This document shows positions 33,170 to 42,756 of a stretch of DNA of 64,000 nucleotides, piece by piece. This stretch comes from Ruminococcaceae bacterium UBA1417. GTDB taxonomy: Bacteria; Bacillota; Clostridia; Oscillospirales; Acutalibacteraceae. The notes beneath the pieces were generated by a model. It worked only from the letters and a program-made list of their open reading frames with translations, was not told the origin of the DNA and made no database searches. The DNA lies in contig DBPP01000045.1 of assembly GCA_002305575.1 (NCBI GenBank), positions 14,230-78,229 on the forward strand, in the 5' to 3' direction. The first letter of the stretch is position 1; the number at the start of each line of letters is the position of its first letter. The position numbers were made by a program, and so were the translations under genes.

Positions 33170-33704
33170 CTCCGATGTTCCCCTCCGTTTTGTTTTGTAT
33201 CTTCCCTCTTTTACGTCCATATCGCGGTTGATAGACAAATCTGGGTAACACAAACACGCCTGCGAGCAGCGCGGTCAATCCCATAGCACTTGTGATCCAG
33301 ACGGGCGGAAACCGCAGAGTCTCCAAAAGGGAGCCGAGATACGGGATACAAAATGCAACGACGCCCTCTACACACGGAAAAGGAATATCGTCCTGCTTGC
33401 CGGCAGACAGCGTATGCGCTGTGCCGTCCAGCCCAGTGATGGTGTATAGAGCGGCCTCCCTTTGCATGCCGATAACCACGACGTCGCCGGTGCGCAGCAA
33501 TTCCGCAGGGGTATAGCGATAATAGACCAACGCGCCGATCGGATACTGGTCGGAATCCGACCCATATACGATGCAGGGCCGGTAGCCAAAAATGGCCGGT
33601 GTTAAGAGCAGCGCGGCCGTGCAGGCAAAGGCACATACAGCAAGTAAAGTCACTTTACACACACGTGCCATAGCACTTGCAGCGCGCGTAAATCTGCCGC
33701 TCAA
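33147..33704 (-). CDS. Degenerate SipW/type I signal-peptidase-like membrane protein
   Basis: A 185-residue protein with an N-terminal membrane helix (about residues 15-38), a beta-rich domain, and a second helix near residue 140 followed by a basic tail. The arrangement and the segment VYGSDSDQYPIGALVYYRY, then ELLRTGDVVVI, match SipW-like signal peptidases, where the first motif should read SGSMEPxIPxG. The glycine-serine is kept but the following Met-Glu-Pro is lost, so activity is doubtful. No obvious secreted TasA-like substrate is near. Its start overlaps the recN stop by 4 bases. Confidence 0.6.
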   Translation of the reverse strand: MSGRFTRAASAMARVCKVTLLAVCAFACTAALLLTPAIFGYRPCIVYGSDSDQYPIGALVYYRYTPAELLRTGDVVVIGMQREAALYTITGLDGTAHTLSAGKQDDIPFPCVEGVVAFCIPYLGSLLETLRFPPVWITSAMGLTALLAGVFVLPRFVYQPRYGRKRGKIQNKTEGNIGDEGGIDV

Positions 33705-35377
33705 ATTACATGCCCCGGACGCTGCAACATTTCTTCCGCCATTTGCAGCTTTAGCGGCGTTATATCGTCGCCACCAATGATCCGCGCGATTTCCCGAACA
33801 CGCGCTGTCGTATCCAGCGCACGTACATCTGTAAAGGTTTTCCCCTTTTCCTCATGCTTCGAAACAAACAGGTGATTGTCCGCCATTGCGGCGATTTGCG
33901 CCAGATGCGTCACGCAGATGACCTGCGCGTTCTGGGAAACAGTGCGCAGCTTCAGACCAACTTTGTTGGCCGCCTCACCGCTGATGCCCGTATCAATCTC
34001 GTCAAAAATCTGTGTTTGCGTCATACCGGTATCCGAAAGCACAGTGTTGATGGCCAGCATGATGCGGGAAAGTTCGCCGCCAGATGCAATTTTGGACATT
34101 GGTTTCGGGACTTCGCCCGCGTTGGCGGAAACCAGAAACTGGATGTGATCGCATCCAAAGCCGGTCAACGGCGTGCGCGTTTGTTCCACGGAGAAGGAGA
34201 CACCGGGCATGTGCAACTCTGCCAGCTCTGCCTTCACACGCTTTGAAAAAAGTTCGCAGGCTGAACGGCGCTTTGCGGAAAGCTGCTTGGCCAGTGAAAC
34301 CGCCTGTTGCTTCTGTTCCTCATATTGCGCTTCGAGCTGCGCGCGTTTTTCATCCGAGAACTCGATATCCGTCAGCTCCGCACGGGCGTTTTCCAGAAAT
34401 TCCAGCATCTCGGCCTCGGTTTCCCCGTACTTGAGGCTGAGCCGGTAAATGGTCTCTAGACGGCTCTCCATTTCGTCCAGTGCGGATGCATCAAATTGTG
34501 CTCGGTCAAGGTAATCCGAAAGATCCGTGGCAGCATCGGAAAGCGTATACTCCGCGTCGCGAATGCGCTGTGCCAATTCGGCCAGTGAAGGCGCAAAGCG
34601 CGATGCCTGTTCTAGTGCGTCGGCGGCTACGGCTACCGCCGAAACGGCGCCATCCACGTTCTCATCGCCCTGTAATAAAGCAGCCGCTTCACTTACCCCG
34701 TGTAGAATCCGTTCGCTGTTGCGAATCTCATCGCGCTTTTCCGTCAGTTCTGCCTGCTCGCCAATGCGAAGCTGCGCGGCTTCAAGTTCCTCGATCTGGT
34801 ACCGGAGAATATCCATGCGCCGCGCTTTCTGCCCTTCGTCCGTATCCAGCGCCTGCAAGGCACTGCGCAGCGCACGAAGGGATGCATACGCCGCACGATA
34901 TGTTTGCAGAAGCTGGCCTGTTCCGGCGAAACTGTCGATGTACGCGCCGTGTGTTTCGGGCGACAGGAGTTTGTAGCTTTCGTGTTGCCCGAGAATGTCA
35001 ATCAGCGTCGCGCCGACGTTTTTTAACATGGAAACGGTCGCCGGCTGGTTGTTGAGCTTACAGCTCGATTTACCATGTTGGCGGATCTCCCGCCGGATCA
35101 GCAGACTGCCGTCTTCCTCGAGCGGGATGCCGAATTCCCGGAGAACATCTTCCGTCTGCGTGGAAATTTCAGTGAACAGCGCCGAAACACAGGCCTGTTC
35201 GGCACCCGTGCGAATCAGCTCCCGAGACGTCCGTTCGCCCAAAACCGCATAGATCGCATCAATGATGATCGACTTGCCGGCGCCAGTTTCACCGGTAAGG
35301 ACAGTAAACCCGGGCTCAAAATCAATCGCAGCCCGCTCGATGACGGCGATGTTGTCGATGTAAAGCTGCGTCAGCAT
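33701..35377 (-). CDS. recN: DNA repair protein RecN
   Basis: A 558-residue SMC-like ATPase. Walker A LTGETGAGKSIIIDAI is near residue 35; long coiled-coil arms fill about 150-350; the signature SGGELSRIMLAI and Walker B IFDEIDTGISGEAA follow. RecN joins DNA ends early in double-strand-break repair. Start at 35377 follows GGTGGGG at 6 bases. Next to argR, as in nearly all Firmicutes. Confidence 0.96.
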   Translation of the reverse strand: MLTQLYIDNIAVIERAAIDFEPGFTVLTGETGAGKSIIIDAIYAVLGERTSRELIRTGAEQACVSALFTEISTQTEDVLREFGIPLEEDGSLLIRREIRQHGKSSCKLNNQPATVSMLKNVGATLIDILGQHESYKLLSPETHGAYIDSFAGTGQLLQTYRAAYASLRALRSALQALDTDEGQKARRMDILRYQIEELEAAQLRIGEQAELTEKRDEIRNSERILHGVSEAAALLQGDENVDGAVSAVAVAADALEQASRFAPSLAELAQRIRDAEYTLSDAATDLSDYLDRAQFDASALDEMESRLETIYRLSLKYGETEAEMLEFLENARAELTDIEFSDEKRAQLEAQYEEQKQQAVSLAKQLSAKRRSACELFSKRVKAELAELHMPGVSFSVEQTRTPLTGFGCDHIQFLVSANAGEVPKPMSKIASGGELSRIMLAINTVLSDTGMTQTQIFDEIDTGISGEAANKVGLKLRTVSQNAQVICVTHLAQIAAMADNHLFVSKHEEKGKTFTDVRALDTTARVREIARIIGGDDITPLKLQMAEEMLQRPGHVI

Positions 35378-35378
35378 G

Positions 35379-35834
35379 TTATACCCCACCTATGAGTTTT
35401 TGAAGCTCCTGCTGCTTTTCAAGCGCAATTTCACTCGTCTTACACACAATGAGGATGGTGTCCTCCCCGGCCAGCGTCCCGATGAAATCCGGGAAATGCA
35501 GCGTATCCATGGAGGCACACACAGCTTGCGCCATACCGGTCATGCATTTGACGACAATCATATTGCCGGCCGCCTCCACGTGTATGACGGAGTCGCCGAA
35601 CAGAGAATAAAACTTGGAGGAAATATCCCTTGCGTTGTCTCTGCCAGTCGAGTATTTATATTTTCCGTTGCTGGAAAGACTTTTAACGAGCCGAAGCTCC
35701 TTGATGTCTCTGGAAACCGTTGCCTGTGTCACATCAAAGCCACAGGCACGGAGGTTGCGCAGAAGTTCTTCCTGCGTATCGATATCCTGTGCCTTGATGA
35801 GTTCGAGTATTTTGGCGTGCCGTCTGGTTTTCAT
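35379..35834 (-). CDS. argR: Arginine repressor ArgR
   Basis: A 151-residue ArgR/AhrC. The winged-helix domain has the recognition segment TQATVSRDIKELRLVK (near residue 38), and the C-terminal hexamerisation/arginine-binding domain contains GTLAGEDTILIVCKT. It represses arginine biosynthesis when bound to arginine. Of two candidate ATGs, 35834 sits 7 bases from GGAGG. One base separates its stop from the recN start codon. Confidence 0.93.
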   Translation of the reverse strand: MKTRRHAKILELIKAQDIDTQEELLRNLRACGFDVTQATVSRDIKELRLVKSLSSNGKYKYSTGRDNARDISSKFYSLFGDSVIHVEAAGNMIVVKCMTGMAQAVCASMDTLHFPDFIGTLAGEDTILIVCKTSEIALEKQQELQKLIGGV

Positions 35835-35872
35835 TTTCATTCCTCCGTCTCAATTCAGATTTACTCGTATGC

Positions 35873-36721
35873 TCAGCCCATGCTGTGCAGGATTTTTCGA
35901 TTGACAATATCATAAAAGTTTCGGTTATCCATTTTAATCAACAATGTCGAACGCGCGGATTTACAAACGGAGATCGTATCGGAGCGTGCGATGCGAATTG
36001 GTGCATCGCCGTCTACCGTCAGGTAAACATCCCCGCTGTACTCGCTGTCTGCCGAAACTGTCAGGTGCTTATCCGCACTGAACACGGTGCTCCTGTTGAA
36101 AAGAGAATGCGGACAAATCGGCGTAAATAAAATACAATCCATTTGGGGATCCAGAACAGGTCCTCCTGCGGAAAGTGAATATGCTGTGGAGCCGGTCGGC
36201 GTGGCCAGAATCAGACCGTCCGCCCGGAAGCGATACATGGCGGAGCCTTCCACAGAAAGGCCGAAGTCAAATATTTTGGACTGCGCCCCAGACACAACCG
36301 CATCGTTGAGCGCGCAGTATGTACGCTCGCCCTGTGCGCCGTGCACCGTGATTTCCAGCATCATCCGATTTTCCACCGTATAGCTGCCGTCGAAAAGCTT
36401 GCGCAGGAGATACAGCTCATCGCGTTCCATACCGGCCAGAAAACCGAGGCGGCCGAGGTTGACACCGAGAATGGGTTTGCCTGCACGCGATGCATGCCGC
36501 GCGGTATGGATGATGGTTCCATCGCCGCCTACGGCAATAAACGCATCGCAGCGCCTGGCCATATCTTCGTGGGACGCGCAGGCAACGACGCCATCGTACG
36601 CGTCGGAAAGCGCTGTATGCATCAGCACCTGTGCACCGTTTTGCTGCAAAAGGGCCACGATACAGGCTGTAAATTCCGCCGCGTCCCGCTTACTCAGATT
36701 GGGAATGACAGCAATTTTCAT
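35873..36721 (-). CDS. nadK: NAD kinase
   Basis: A 282-residue ATP-NAD kinase that makes NADP. The GGDGT motif is in AVGGDGTIIHTAR (near residue 65) and NDAVVS and ATPTGSTAYSLSAGGP follow. Length is normal. It sits between tlyA and argR, the usual Firmicutes order. Confidence 0.95.
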   Translation of the reverse strand: MKIAVIPNLSKRDAAEFTACIVALLQQNGAQVLMHTALSDAYDGVVACASHEDMARRCDAFIAVGGDGTIIHTARHASRAGKPILGVNLGRLGFLAGMERDELYLLRKLFDGSYTVENRMMLEITVHGAQGERTYCALNDAVVSGAQSKIFDFGLSVEGSAMYRFRADGLILATPTGSTAYSLSAGGPVLDPQMDCILFTPICPHSLFNRSTVFSADKHLTVSADSEYSGDVYLTVDGDAPIRIARSDTISVCKSARSTLLIKMDNRNFYDIVNRKILHSMG

Positions 36722-36750
36722 TCAAAGCCTTCCTTTCCATCCGAGGCACA

Positions 36751-37569
36751 TCAAGGCTGTTGATCCTTTCTGTCCAACGCGGCGTGGGAATCTTCCACAA
36801 CATCATGTGCCGTACAGCCGGCCGCGTTCACCGGCGCCGCGCTTTTCTCCAAATAAACCAGATATTCAATGTTGCCCTCCGGCCCTTTGACCGGCGAAAA
36901 TGTCAGGCCCAGCACGGAATACCCTGCCTCCAGCGCAAAGGCGCAGATGGTTTCCACCACCGCCTCGTGTACGGCCTTATCCCGGACGACGCCCTTTTTT
37001 CCGACTTTATCCCTTCCCGCCTCAAACTGCGGTTTAATCAGGCAGACCGCCCGGCCCCCGTCCCGAAGAAGTGGACGAACGGCAGGCAGAATGATGCGAA
37101 GGGAAATGAACGACACATCGACCGAAAAGAAATCGATTTCTTCCGGGATCTGCGCACGGGTCAAATAGCGCGCATTGGTGCGCTCTAGATTGACGACGCG
37201 CGGGTCCTGCCTGAGTTGCCAGGCAAGCTGCCCGTATCCGACATCAACACTGTAAACCTTTTGTGCGCCGTTTTGCAGCATGCAGTCCGTAAAGCCCCCG
37301 GTCGAGGCGCCGATGTCCATACAGATGCTTCCCTGAAGAGAGATTGGAAAAAGCTGCATGGCTTTTTCCAATTTTAGCCCGCCGCGGCTTACATACTGCA
37401 GCGTATGGCCGCGTACTTCGATCTGCGCGTCATCGCTGACTGTATCGCCGGGCTTGTCAAACTTCTGGTTATTTACATAGACATTGCCCGCCATAATCAG
37501 CGCGCGTGCCTTCTCACGGCTTGGCGCCAGACCGCGCTCAAACAGCAGGACATCGATTCTCTTCTTCAT
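36751..37569 (-). CDS. tlyA: TlyA family rRNA methyltransferase / hemolysin-like protein
   Basis: A 272-residue protein with an N-terminal S4 RNA-binding domain (KKRIDVLLFERGLAPSREKA, residues 1-60) and an FtsJ-like methyltransferase domain with the AdoMet motif MDIGASTGGFTDCMLQ (near 85) and the KDKV tetrad-like residues in IKPQFEAG. Mycobacterial TlyA methylates 16S and 23S rRNA at cytidine 2'-OH. The start at 37569 matches family N termini; ATGs at 37581 and 37578 inside the dxs stop region are alternatives. Confidence 0.88.
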   Translation of the reverse strand: MKKRIDVLLFERGLAPSREKARALIMAGNVYVNNQKFDKPGDTVSDDAQIEVRGHTLQYVSRGGLKLEKAMQLFPISLQGSICMDIGASTGGFTDCMLQNGAQKVYSVDVGYGQLAWQLRQDPRVVNLERTNARYLTRAQIPEEIDFFSVDVSFISLRIILPAVRPLLRDGGRAVCLIKPQFEAGRDKVGKKGVVRDKAVHEAVVETICAFALEAGYSVLGLTFSPVKGPEGNIEYLVYLEKSAAPVNAAGCTAHDVVEDSHAALDRKDQQP

Positions 37570-37577
37570 TCCAACCA

Positions 37578-39440
37578 TCATTTCCTGTTTAGATTTTCTT
37601 GTATGGTGTGCAGCATGCCAGATTTATCCAGCCCCAAATGCTCCAGCATGCGGAACATCGGTGCATGGCGGATAAAACCATTCTCAATGCAGCGCATGAT
37701 ATAGCGGCCTGTAAAACCTTTTTCCAGCAGTGCACTGCCTAGCGCCTCCGCTACGCCGCCGGTACGGATGCCTTCTTCAAAGAAAAACACCGATGTACAG
37801 CTCTTGAGCATTTCCGAAACGCCGGGATCCAGCGGGATAATCCGGTTCAACTTGATCAGCCTGCACCGGATGCCCTGGGATTCAAGCGTCTGCATCGCCT
37901 CACAGGCAAAGGAAAACAATCTGCCATACGTTACCACGGCGATTTCAGACTCTGCATCGCCAAAGACGTCAAAAGGTTTTCCGGACGGCTGGAATCCTTC
38001 CGGCCGGTACAACGCTTTTCCACGCGGATAGCGCACCGCATATAAGTGGTCTTCCCCTTCGATACAGTCGCTGAGGTTGTCATCCAATTCGTCGTAGTAG
38101 GCGGGCGCATACACGTGAATTCCCGGAACCGTGCGCAGGAACGCCACGTCGAAAACGCCCTGATGGGTGCGCCCGTCCTCGCCCACAACACCGGCGCGGT
38201 CGATTGCCAAAATGATTTTGAGCTTCTGCAGGGCAGCATCGTGAATCAACTGGTCATATGCGCGCTGCAAAAACGTCGAGTAAACAGCGAACACCGGGAT
38301 CATCCCGCCGCGCGCCAGACCGGCGCAAAAGGTTACGGCGTGTTCCTCGGCAATACCGACGTCGAAAAAACGTCCGCGGAAAGATTTGTGAAACTCAGAA
38401 AGCCCCGTGCCGGATTCCATAGCCGCCGTTACGGCACAGAGCCGCTTGTTTTCCTGTGCAATGGTGCACATAGCCAGACCAAATGCGTGCGAAAAGCCGC
38501 GTGTCCCCGTTTCACCGGCGCCCTTTTCCCGGTCAAACGCCGGGAGGCCGTGATACATGCCGGGATCGTTTTCGGCATATTTGTACCCGCGCCCCTTGTA
38601 GGTGCGGATGTGAATCAGTACCGGCCGGTCTATCGATTTCGCCATGGTGAGAACTGAAATCAGTTCCTTCAGGTCGTGGCCGTCAAACGGCCCGTAGTAG
38701 TTGAACCCAAGATCCTGAAAAATAGTCGTATTGAAAATATTTTTTTTGATGACGTTTTTCATGCGCCGGACGCCAGACGCCATCGATTCGCCGACCTTGG
38801 GTACGCGACACAACGCCGCCTCTACACTGTCCTTAGCATTCAGATAGGCAGGTTTTGCGCGCACGTAGGAAAGATAGCGCGCCATAGACCCCACATTGCG
38901 GGAAATGGACATCGCGTTGTCGTTTAAAATCACAATCAGATTACGCCGTAGCCGTCCGGCATTGTTGAGACCCTCGTAGGCGAGGCCACCGGTCAACGCA
39001 CCGTCGCCGATTACTGCGATAACATGGCCTGGATCGTCGTCCAGACATTTTGCTACCGAAAGTCCGAGCGCAGAGGATATCGAAGTGCTGCTGTGCCCTG
39101 TAGTAAACGGGTCACAGACACTCTCCGCACGCGATGGAAAACCCGAAAGTCCGCCCTCCTGTCGCAGTGTGGAAAAAGCGTCGGCTCGCCCGGTCAGAAG
39201 CTTATGTGTGTAAGACTGATGCCCGACATCCCAGACAATAGAGTCCTGCGGCAGGGTAAAAACCCGGTGCAGCGCGACCGTCAGTTCTACAACGCCTAAA
39301 TTGGATGCCAGATGACCTCCGTTATCCGCCACTGTATTGATAATGGTTTCGCGTATCTCTTCACACAGTGCGGGCAAGTCCTGATCTGCAAGCTTTTTTA
39401 CATCGTTCGGCGCTTTTATTCTCTGGAGTAAAGCCCCCAT
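37578..39440 (-). CDS. dxs: 1-deoxy-D-xylulose-5-phosphate synthase
   Basis: A 620-residue thiamine-diphosphate enzyme that condenses pyruvate and glyceraldehyde 3-phosphate, the first step of the MEP isoprenoid pathway. GHQSYTHKLLTGR and GDGALTGGLAYEGLNN (ThDP-binding, near 150) and the FDVGIAEEHAVTFCAGLA segment are clear. Start at 39440 follows GAAGGGGG. The farnesyl-diphosphate synthase and xseA/xseB genes that often precede dxs are missing; folD lies directly upstream. Confidence 0.96.
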   Translation of the reverse strand: MGALLQRIKAPNDVKKLADQDLPALCEEIRETIINTVADNGGHLASNLGVVELTVALHRVFTLPQDSIVWDVGHQSYTHKLLTGRADAFSTLRQEGGLSGFPSRAESVCDPFTTGHSSTSISSALGLSVAKCLDDDPGHVIAVIGDGALTGGLAYEGLNNAGRLRRNLIVILNDNAMSISRNVGSMARYLSYVRAKPAYLNAKDSVEAALCRVPKVGESMASGVRRMKNVIKKNIFNTTIFQDLGFNYYGPFDGHDLKELISVLTMAKSIDRPVLIHIRTYKGRGYKYAENDPGMYHGLPAFDREKGAGETGTRGFSHAFGLAMCTIAQENKRLCAVTAAMESGTGLSEFHKSFRGRFFDVGIAEEHAVTFCAGLARGGMIPVFAVYSTFLQRAYDQLIHDAALQKLKIILAIDRAGVVGEDGRTHQGVFDVAFLRTVPGIHVYAPAYYDELDDNLSDCIEGEDHLYAVRYPRGKALYRPEGFQPSGKPFDVFGDAESEIAVVTYGRLFSFACEAMQTLESQGIRCRLIKLNRIIPLDPGVSEMLKSCTSVFFFEEGIRTGGVAEALGSALLEKGFTGRYIMRCIENGFIRHAPMFRMLEHLGLDKSGMLHTIQENLNRK

Positions 39441-39536
39441 AGCAATTCCCCCTTCTATCGGATGGATTTGGACCAGACCGCGTTTTGGGCGCGGCCGCTC
39501 CAAATACGGCCCGAAAGCAGCCTGTTTACAGCTTCC

Positions 39537-40394
39537 TTACAGGGCAATGCCGTTCTGAATTTTTGCCGCGCTGACCGCATTTTTCATCAGCATGGCGATG
39601 GTCATCGGCCCAACGCCGCCAGGCACCGGTGTGATATACGAGGCGATTGGCTCCACAGCGTCAAAATCTACGTCGCCGCAAAGCTTACCGTTTTCATCGC
39701 GGTCCATCCCAACATCGATCACAACGGCGCCGGGCTTGACCATATCAGCGGTAATAAATTTTGGACGGCCGACCGCCGCGACCAGAATATCCGCGCGCCG
39801 GCAGATTTCGGCCAGTCCCTGCGTGCGGCTGTGGCAGATCGTGACCGTTCCATTGTTGTGCAAGAGCAGCATGGCCATCGGTTTTCCGACAATATTGCTG
39901 CGACCGACAACCACGCAGTTTTTGCCTTCAATCGTCACGCCGGTCGAACGAATCAGTTCGATAATGCCGGCGGGCGTACACGGCAGGAATGAAAAATTAC
40001 CGATCATGATCTTGCCGACATTGTACGCGTGGAACGCATCGACGTCCTTGTTGGGGTCAATGTGTTCGACGACGAGTTTTTCGTCCAGATGCTTTGGCAG
40101 TGGCGACTGCACGAGAATCCCATGAATTTTGGGATCCGCGTTGAGCTTTGCGATCAACGCAAGCAGCTCGTCCTGGGTCGTCTCCGCAGGCAGGACGTAT
40201 TCTTCAGAATAGATACCGGTCTGGACGCAGGCTTTCTTCTTGTTGTTGACGTAAATTCTGGAGGCCGGATCGTCGCCGACGAGCACAACAGCCATGCCAG
40301 GCTGAATCCCCTGTGTCTTCAATCTGGAAACCTCTTCCGCTACCTGTTGCTTAATGCTTGCCGCAACGGCTTTGCCGTCAATTCTCGTCCCCAT
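39537..40394 (-). CDS. folD: Bifunctional methylene-THF dehydrogenase/methenyl-THF cyclohydrolase
   Basis: A 285-residue FolD. Catalytic Lys and the substrate loop appear in [14 protein letters not shown] (near 55), VQSPLPKHL and the NAD(P) site [14 protein letters not shown] (near 165); the tail [14 protein letters not shown] is diagnostic. It interconverts methylene-, methenyl- and formyl-THF. Start at 40394 follows GGAGGAG and overlaps the lgt stop by 17 bases. Confidence 0.96.
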   Translation of the reverse strand: MGTRIDGKAVAASIKQQVAEEVSRLKTQGIQPGMAVVLVGDDPASRIYVNNKKKACVQTGIYSEEYVLPAETTQDELLALIAKLNADPKIHGILVQSPLPKHLDEKLVVEHIDPNKDVDAFHAYNVGKIMIGNFSFLPCTPAGIIELIRSTGVTIEGKNCVVVGRSNIVGKPMAMLLLHNNGTVTICHSRTQGLAEICRRADILVAAVGRPKFITADMVKPGAVVIDVGMDRDENGKLCGDVDFDAVEPIASYITPVPGGVGPMTIAMLMKNAVSAAKIQNGIAL

Positions 40395-41430
40395 CGTTCT
40401 TCTCCTCCGTTTTCTCCGTATGTTCCGACACGGCGTCTTCTTTTTCCGTGCCTTCCTGTACATCCTGTTGAGCCTTATTCAGCCCCTCTTCCACCTTTTC
40501 CTTTGCTTCCTTGGCACTCATGCCACTGAAAATCGTGCTTTCCGCTTCCGTGTCGATTTCCATCGCCGTGTCGGCTTCTTCCAAAAGGCCATTCGCCTCC
40601 ATGACCGAACGGCTGCCGCAGCCGCTGAGACGGCGGCATTTGCGGAACACAATCAGCAGGATCACAGCGACAAGCGCAGAAACGGCGGCCAAAACCTGCG
40701 AAACACGCAGATCAATTCCGGGCAAAAGCAGACTGTCCGTCCGCAAGCCCTCGATGAAAAAGCGTGTGGCACCGTACCACACAATGTACAGAAGGAAGGT
40801 CTGCCCGTCATACTGGCGCCATTTGCGCGTAAAGAAATGCAGCAAAACGAAGCCGAGCAGACACAGCAGGGATTCATACAGGAAGCAAGGGTGTACGTTA
40901 CCGACAACTTCCAGCGCCGTGCGATCGCTGTACATGCCCCAGGGCAAGTCAGTCGCGGTGCCAAACGCCTCCTGATTGACGAAATTTCCCCAGCGGCCGA
41001 TGCCCTGACCGATCAAAAAGCCGATTGAAGCCACGTCCAGAACAGCGAAAACGTGCATTTTACGCCAGCGGGCAACGAGCGCACCGACAAGCAATGCGCC
41101 GATGATACCGCCATAGATGCCGAGGCCGCCTTCCTTGATGTTGAAAATTTCAAGCGGGTTTTGCAGGTACTTGTCCCCCGGATAAAAGAGTACGTAATAT
41201 AGGCGCGCGCCGACGATGCCGCCGATCAGGCCGCCGATAATTGCGTCGAAAAGATGATCCTTGTTGATGCGCATTTTCTTGCAGGACGCAAAGCCGTAAA
41301 GCACAGCCAGTAAAAAGCCGATACCGATGATAATACCGTACCAGTAGATTTTAAAATCGCCGATTTGGAAGGCGATCGGATTGACTTCCACGGAGATACC
41401 AAGCTCCGGAAATTGAACCTGATGGGTCAT
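40378..41430 (-). CDS. lgt: Prolipoprotein diacylglyceryl transferase with acidic C-terminal tail
   Basis: A 350-residue membrane protein with about seven helices. The Lgt signature [14 protein letters not shown] (catalytic Arg region, near residue 145), [12 protein letters not shown] and [11 protein letters not shown] are present. It adds diacylglycerol to the lipobox cysteine, as needed by the GerC-type lipoprotein in this window. The last 75 residues, after the final helix, are a cytoplasmic, glutamate-rich tail ([32 protein letters not shown]) absent from typical 260-280-residue Lgt proteins. Confidence 0.93.
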   Translation of the reverse strand: MTHQVQFPELGISVEVNPIAFQIGDFKIYWYGIIIGIGFLLAVLYGFASCKKMRINKDHLFDAIIGGLIGGIVGARLYYVLFYPGDKYLQNPLEIFNIKEGGLGIYGGIIGALLVGALVARWRKMHVFAVLDVASIGFLIGQGIGRWGNFVNQEAFGTATDLPWGMYSDRTALEVVGNVHPCFLYESLLCLLGFVLLHFFTRKWRQYDGQTFLLYIVWYGATRFFIEGLRTDSLLLPGIDLRVSQVLAAVSALVAVILLIVFRKCRRLSGCGSRSVMEANGLLEEADTAMEIDTEAESTIFSGMSAKEAKEKVEEGLNKAQQDVQEGTEKEDAVSEHTEKTEEKNDGDEN

Positions 41431-41463
41431 AGTGATATCCTTTCCTGAAACACACGCCCGAAA

Positions 41464-42756
41464 TCAGGCGTTTTCCTGCAGCGGCCAGATGACGGACACC
41501 GCTGTTTGTTCTTCCTTGAAAAGCGCCTCCATGCGCGCATTAACGTCAGCTGCGGTAATTTCCGAGAAGCATTCAATATACCGGAAAAGCTCGCGACCGC
41601 TGAACTCCATTGTCATCGCGGCATTTGCGATGACCTCCGGGCTGTTCAACCCAGCCAGATTGCCGCCATACAGTGACTTCGCACTGCGGCGGACATCCTC
41701 CTCCGTGACGCCCATCGCCTTCAGGCGGCGCATCTCTTCCCGAATGGCATCGCATACGGCATATGGATCGCTGGATTCACCGCCGAAAAGCACGACGCCA
41801 TAACCGGATCCTTCAAAATACTCATAGCTGAACGACGCTTCGTTGATCAGCGAAGCATCCAGCAGCCGCCTGAAAAGCGGGGAACTGTCGGAAGCCATGA
41901 TATCGAGCAGCACCTCTGTTACAGCCAGATCCTTTTCTGTGCGGTGGACATCCCCCATCGCTTCCTTGACGCCAAATTCAAAAATGGGCGATGCAACAGC
42001 CAGCTTTTCCTCCACAATCGGCTGTACAATGGCATCCGGTTCCGCTTCAAAAACGCGTTTGACCTGAACCGGCGCGCTCGGCTTGAGCATTTTATCGCAC
42101 AGCGCAAGCACATGGTCCACATCGCAATTTCCAGAAACACACAGCGCCATGTTGTTGAGGTTGTAAAAGGTATTGTAGCAGCGGTAGAGATACGCCGGCG
42201 TGATCTGCGCGATGCTCTCCACAGTACCTGCAATGTCATCCTTGATCGGATGATTGTGGTACAGCGCACGCAGCAAATTGAACAGCACGCGCCATTGCGG
42301 ATCGTCATCGTACATTTTGATTTCCTGGCCGATGATCCCCTGCTCCTTTTCTACGGTCTGTTCGGTAAAGTATGGGGATTGAACGAAGTCGAGAAGAATC
42401 TCGAGCGCCTGCTCCGCGTTTTCCGTACAGGAAAACAGATAGCGCGTCGTTTCAAACGACGTATACGCATTCGCGGAAGCACCGATTTTCGCATAACGCG
42501 AAAAGGCGTCCCCGTCTTCACTTTCAAACAGCTTGTGCTCCAAAAAATGCGCGATACCAGCCGGCGTCACCTCGGCCTGCGCCTCGTCGCTGCGCAGGAA
42601 TGCCTTGTCAATGGAGCCGTAACGCGTACCGAAAACCGCGTACGTGCTGCGCATTTTTTCTTTCGGGTAAATCAGAATGGAGAGGCCGGAGGGGTGTTTC
42701 ACGCAGTAATAGCGTTCGCCAAGCAGCCTGCTTTCCCGTGTCATCACTGTGTTCAT
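41464..42756 (-). CDS. M16-family zinc peptidase (YfmH-like, catalytic partner)
   Basis: A 430-residue M16 protein. The inverted zinc motif HxxEH is in AHFLEHKLFES (near residue 70), with a downstream glutamate in EKEQGIIGQEIKMY, so catalysis is likely. It resembles Bacillus YfmH. The start codon overlaps the stop of the preceding M16 gene as ATGA. The two proteins probably form a heterodimer, one with the active site and one with a binding surface. Confidence 0.88.
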   Translation of the reverse strand: MNTVMTRESRLLGERYYCVKHPSGLSILIYPKEKMRSTYAVFGTRYGSIDKAFLRSDEAQAEVTPAGIAHFLEHKLFESEDGDAFSRYAKIGASANAYTSFETTRYLFSCTENAEQALEILLDFVQSPYFTEQTVEKEQGIIGQEIKMYDDDPQWRVLFNLLRALYHNHPIKDDIAGTVESIAQITPAYLYRCYNTFYNLNNMALCVSGNCDVDHVLALCDKMLKPSAPVQVKRVFEAEPDAIVQPIVEEKLAVASPIFEFGVKEAMGDVHRTEKDLAVTEVLLDIMASDSSPLFRRLLDASLINEASFSYEYFEGSGYGVVLFGGESSDPYAVCDAIREEMRRLKAMGVTEEDVRRSAKSLYGGNLAGLNSPEVIANAAMTMEFSGRELFRYIECFSEITAADVNARMEALFKEEQTAVSVIWPLQENA

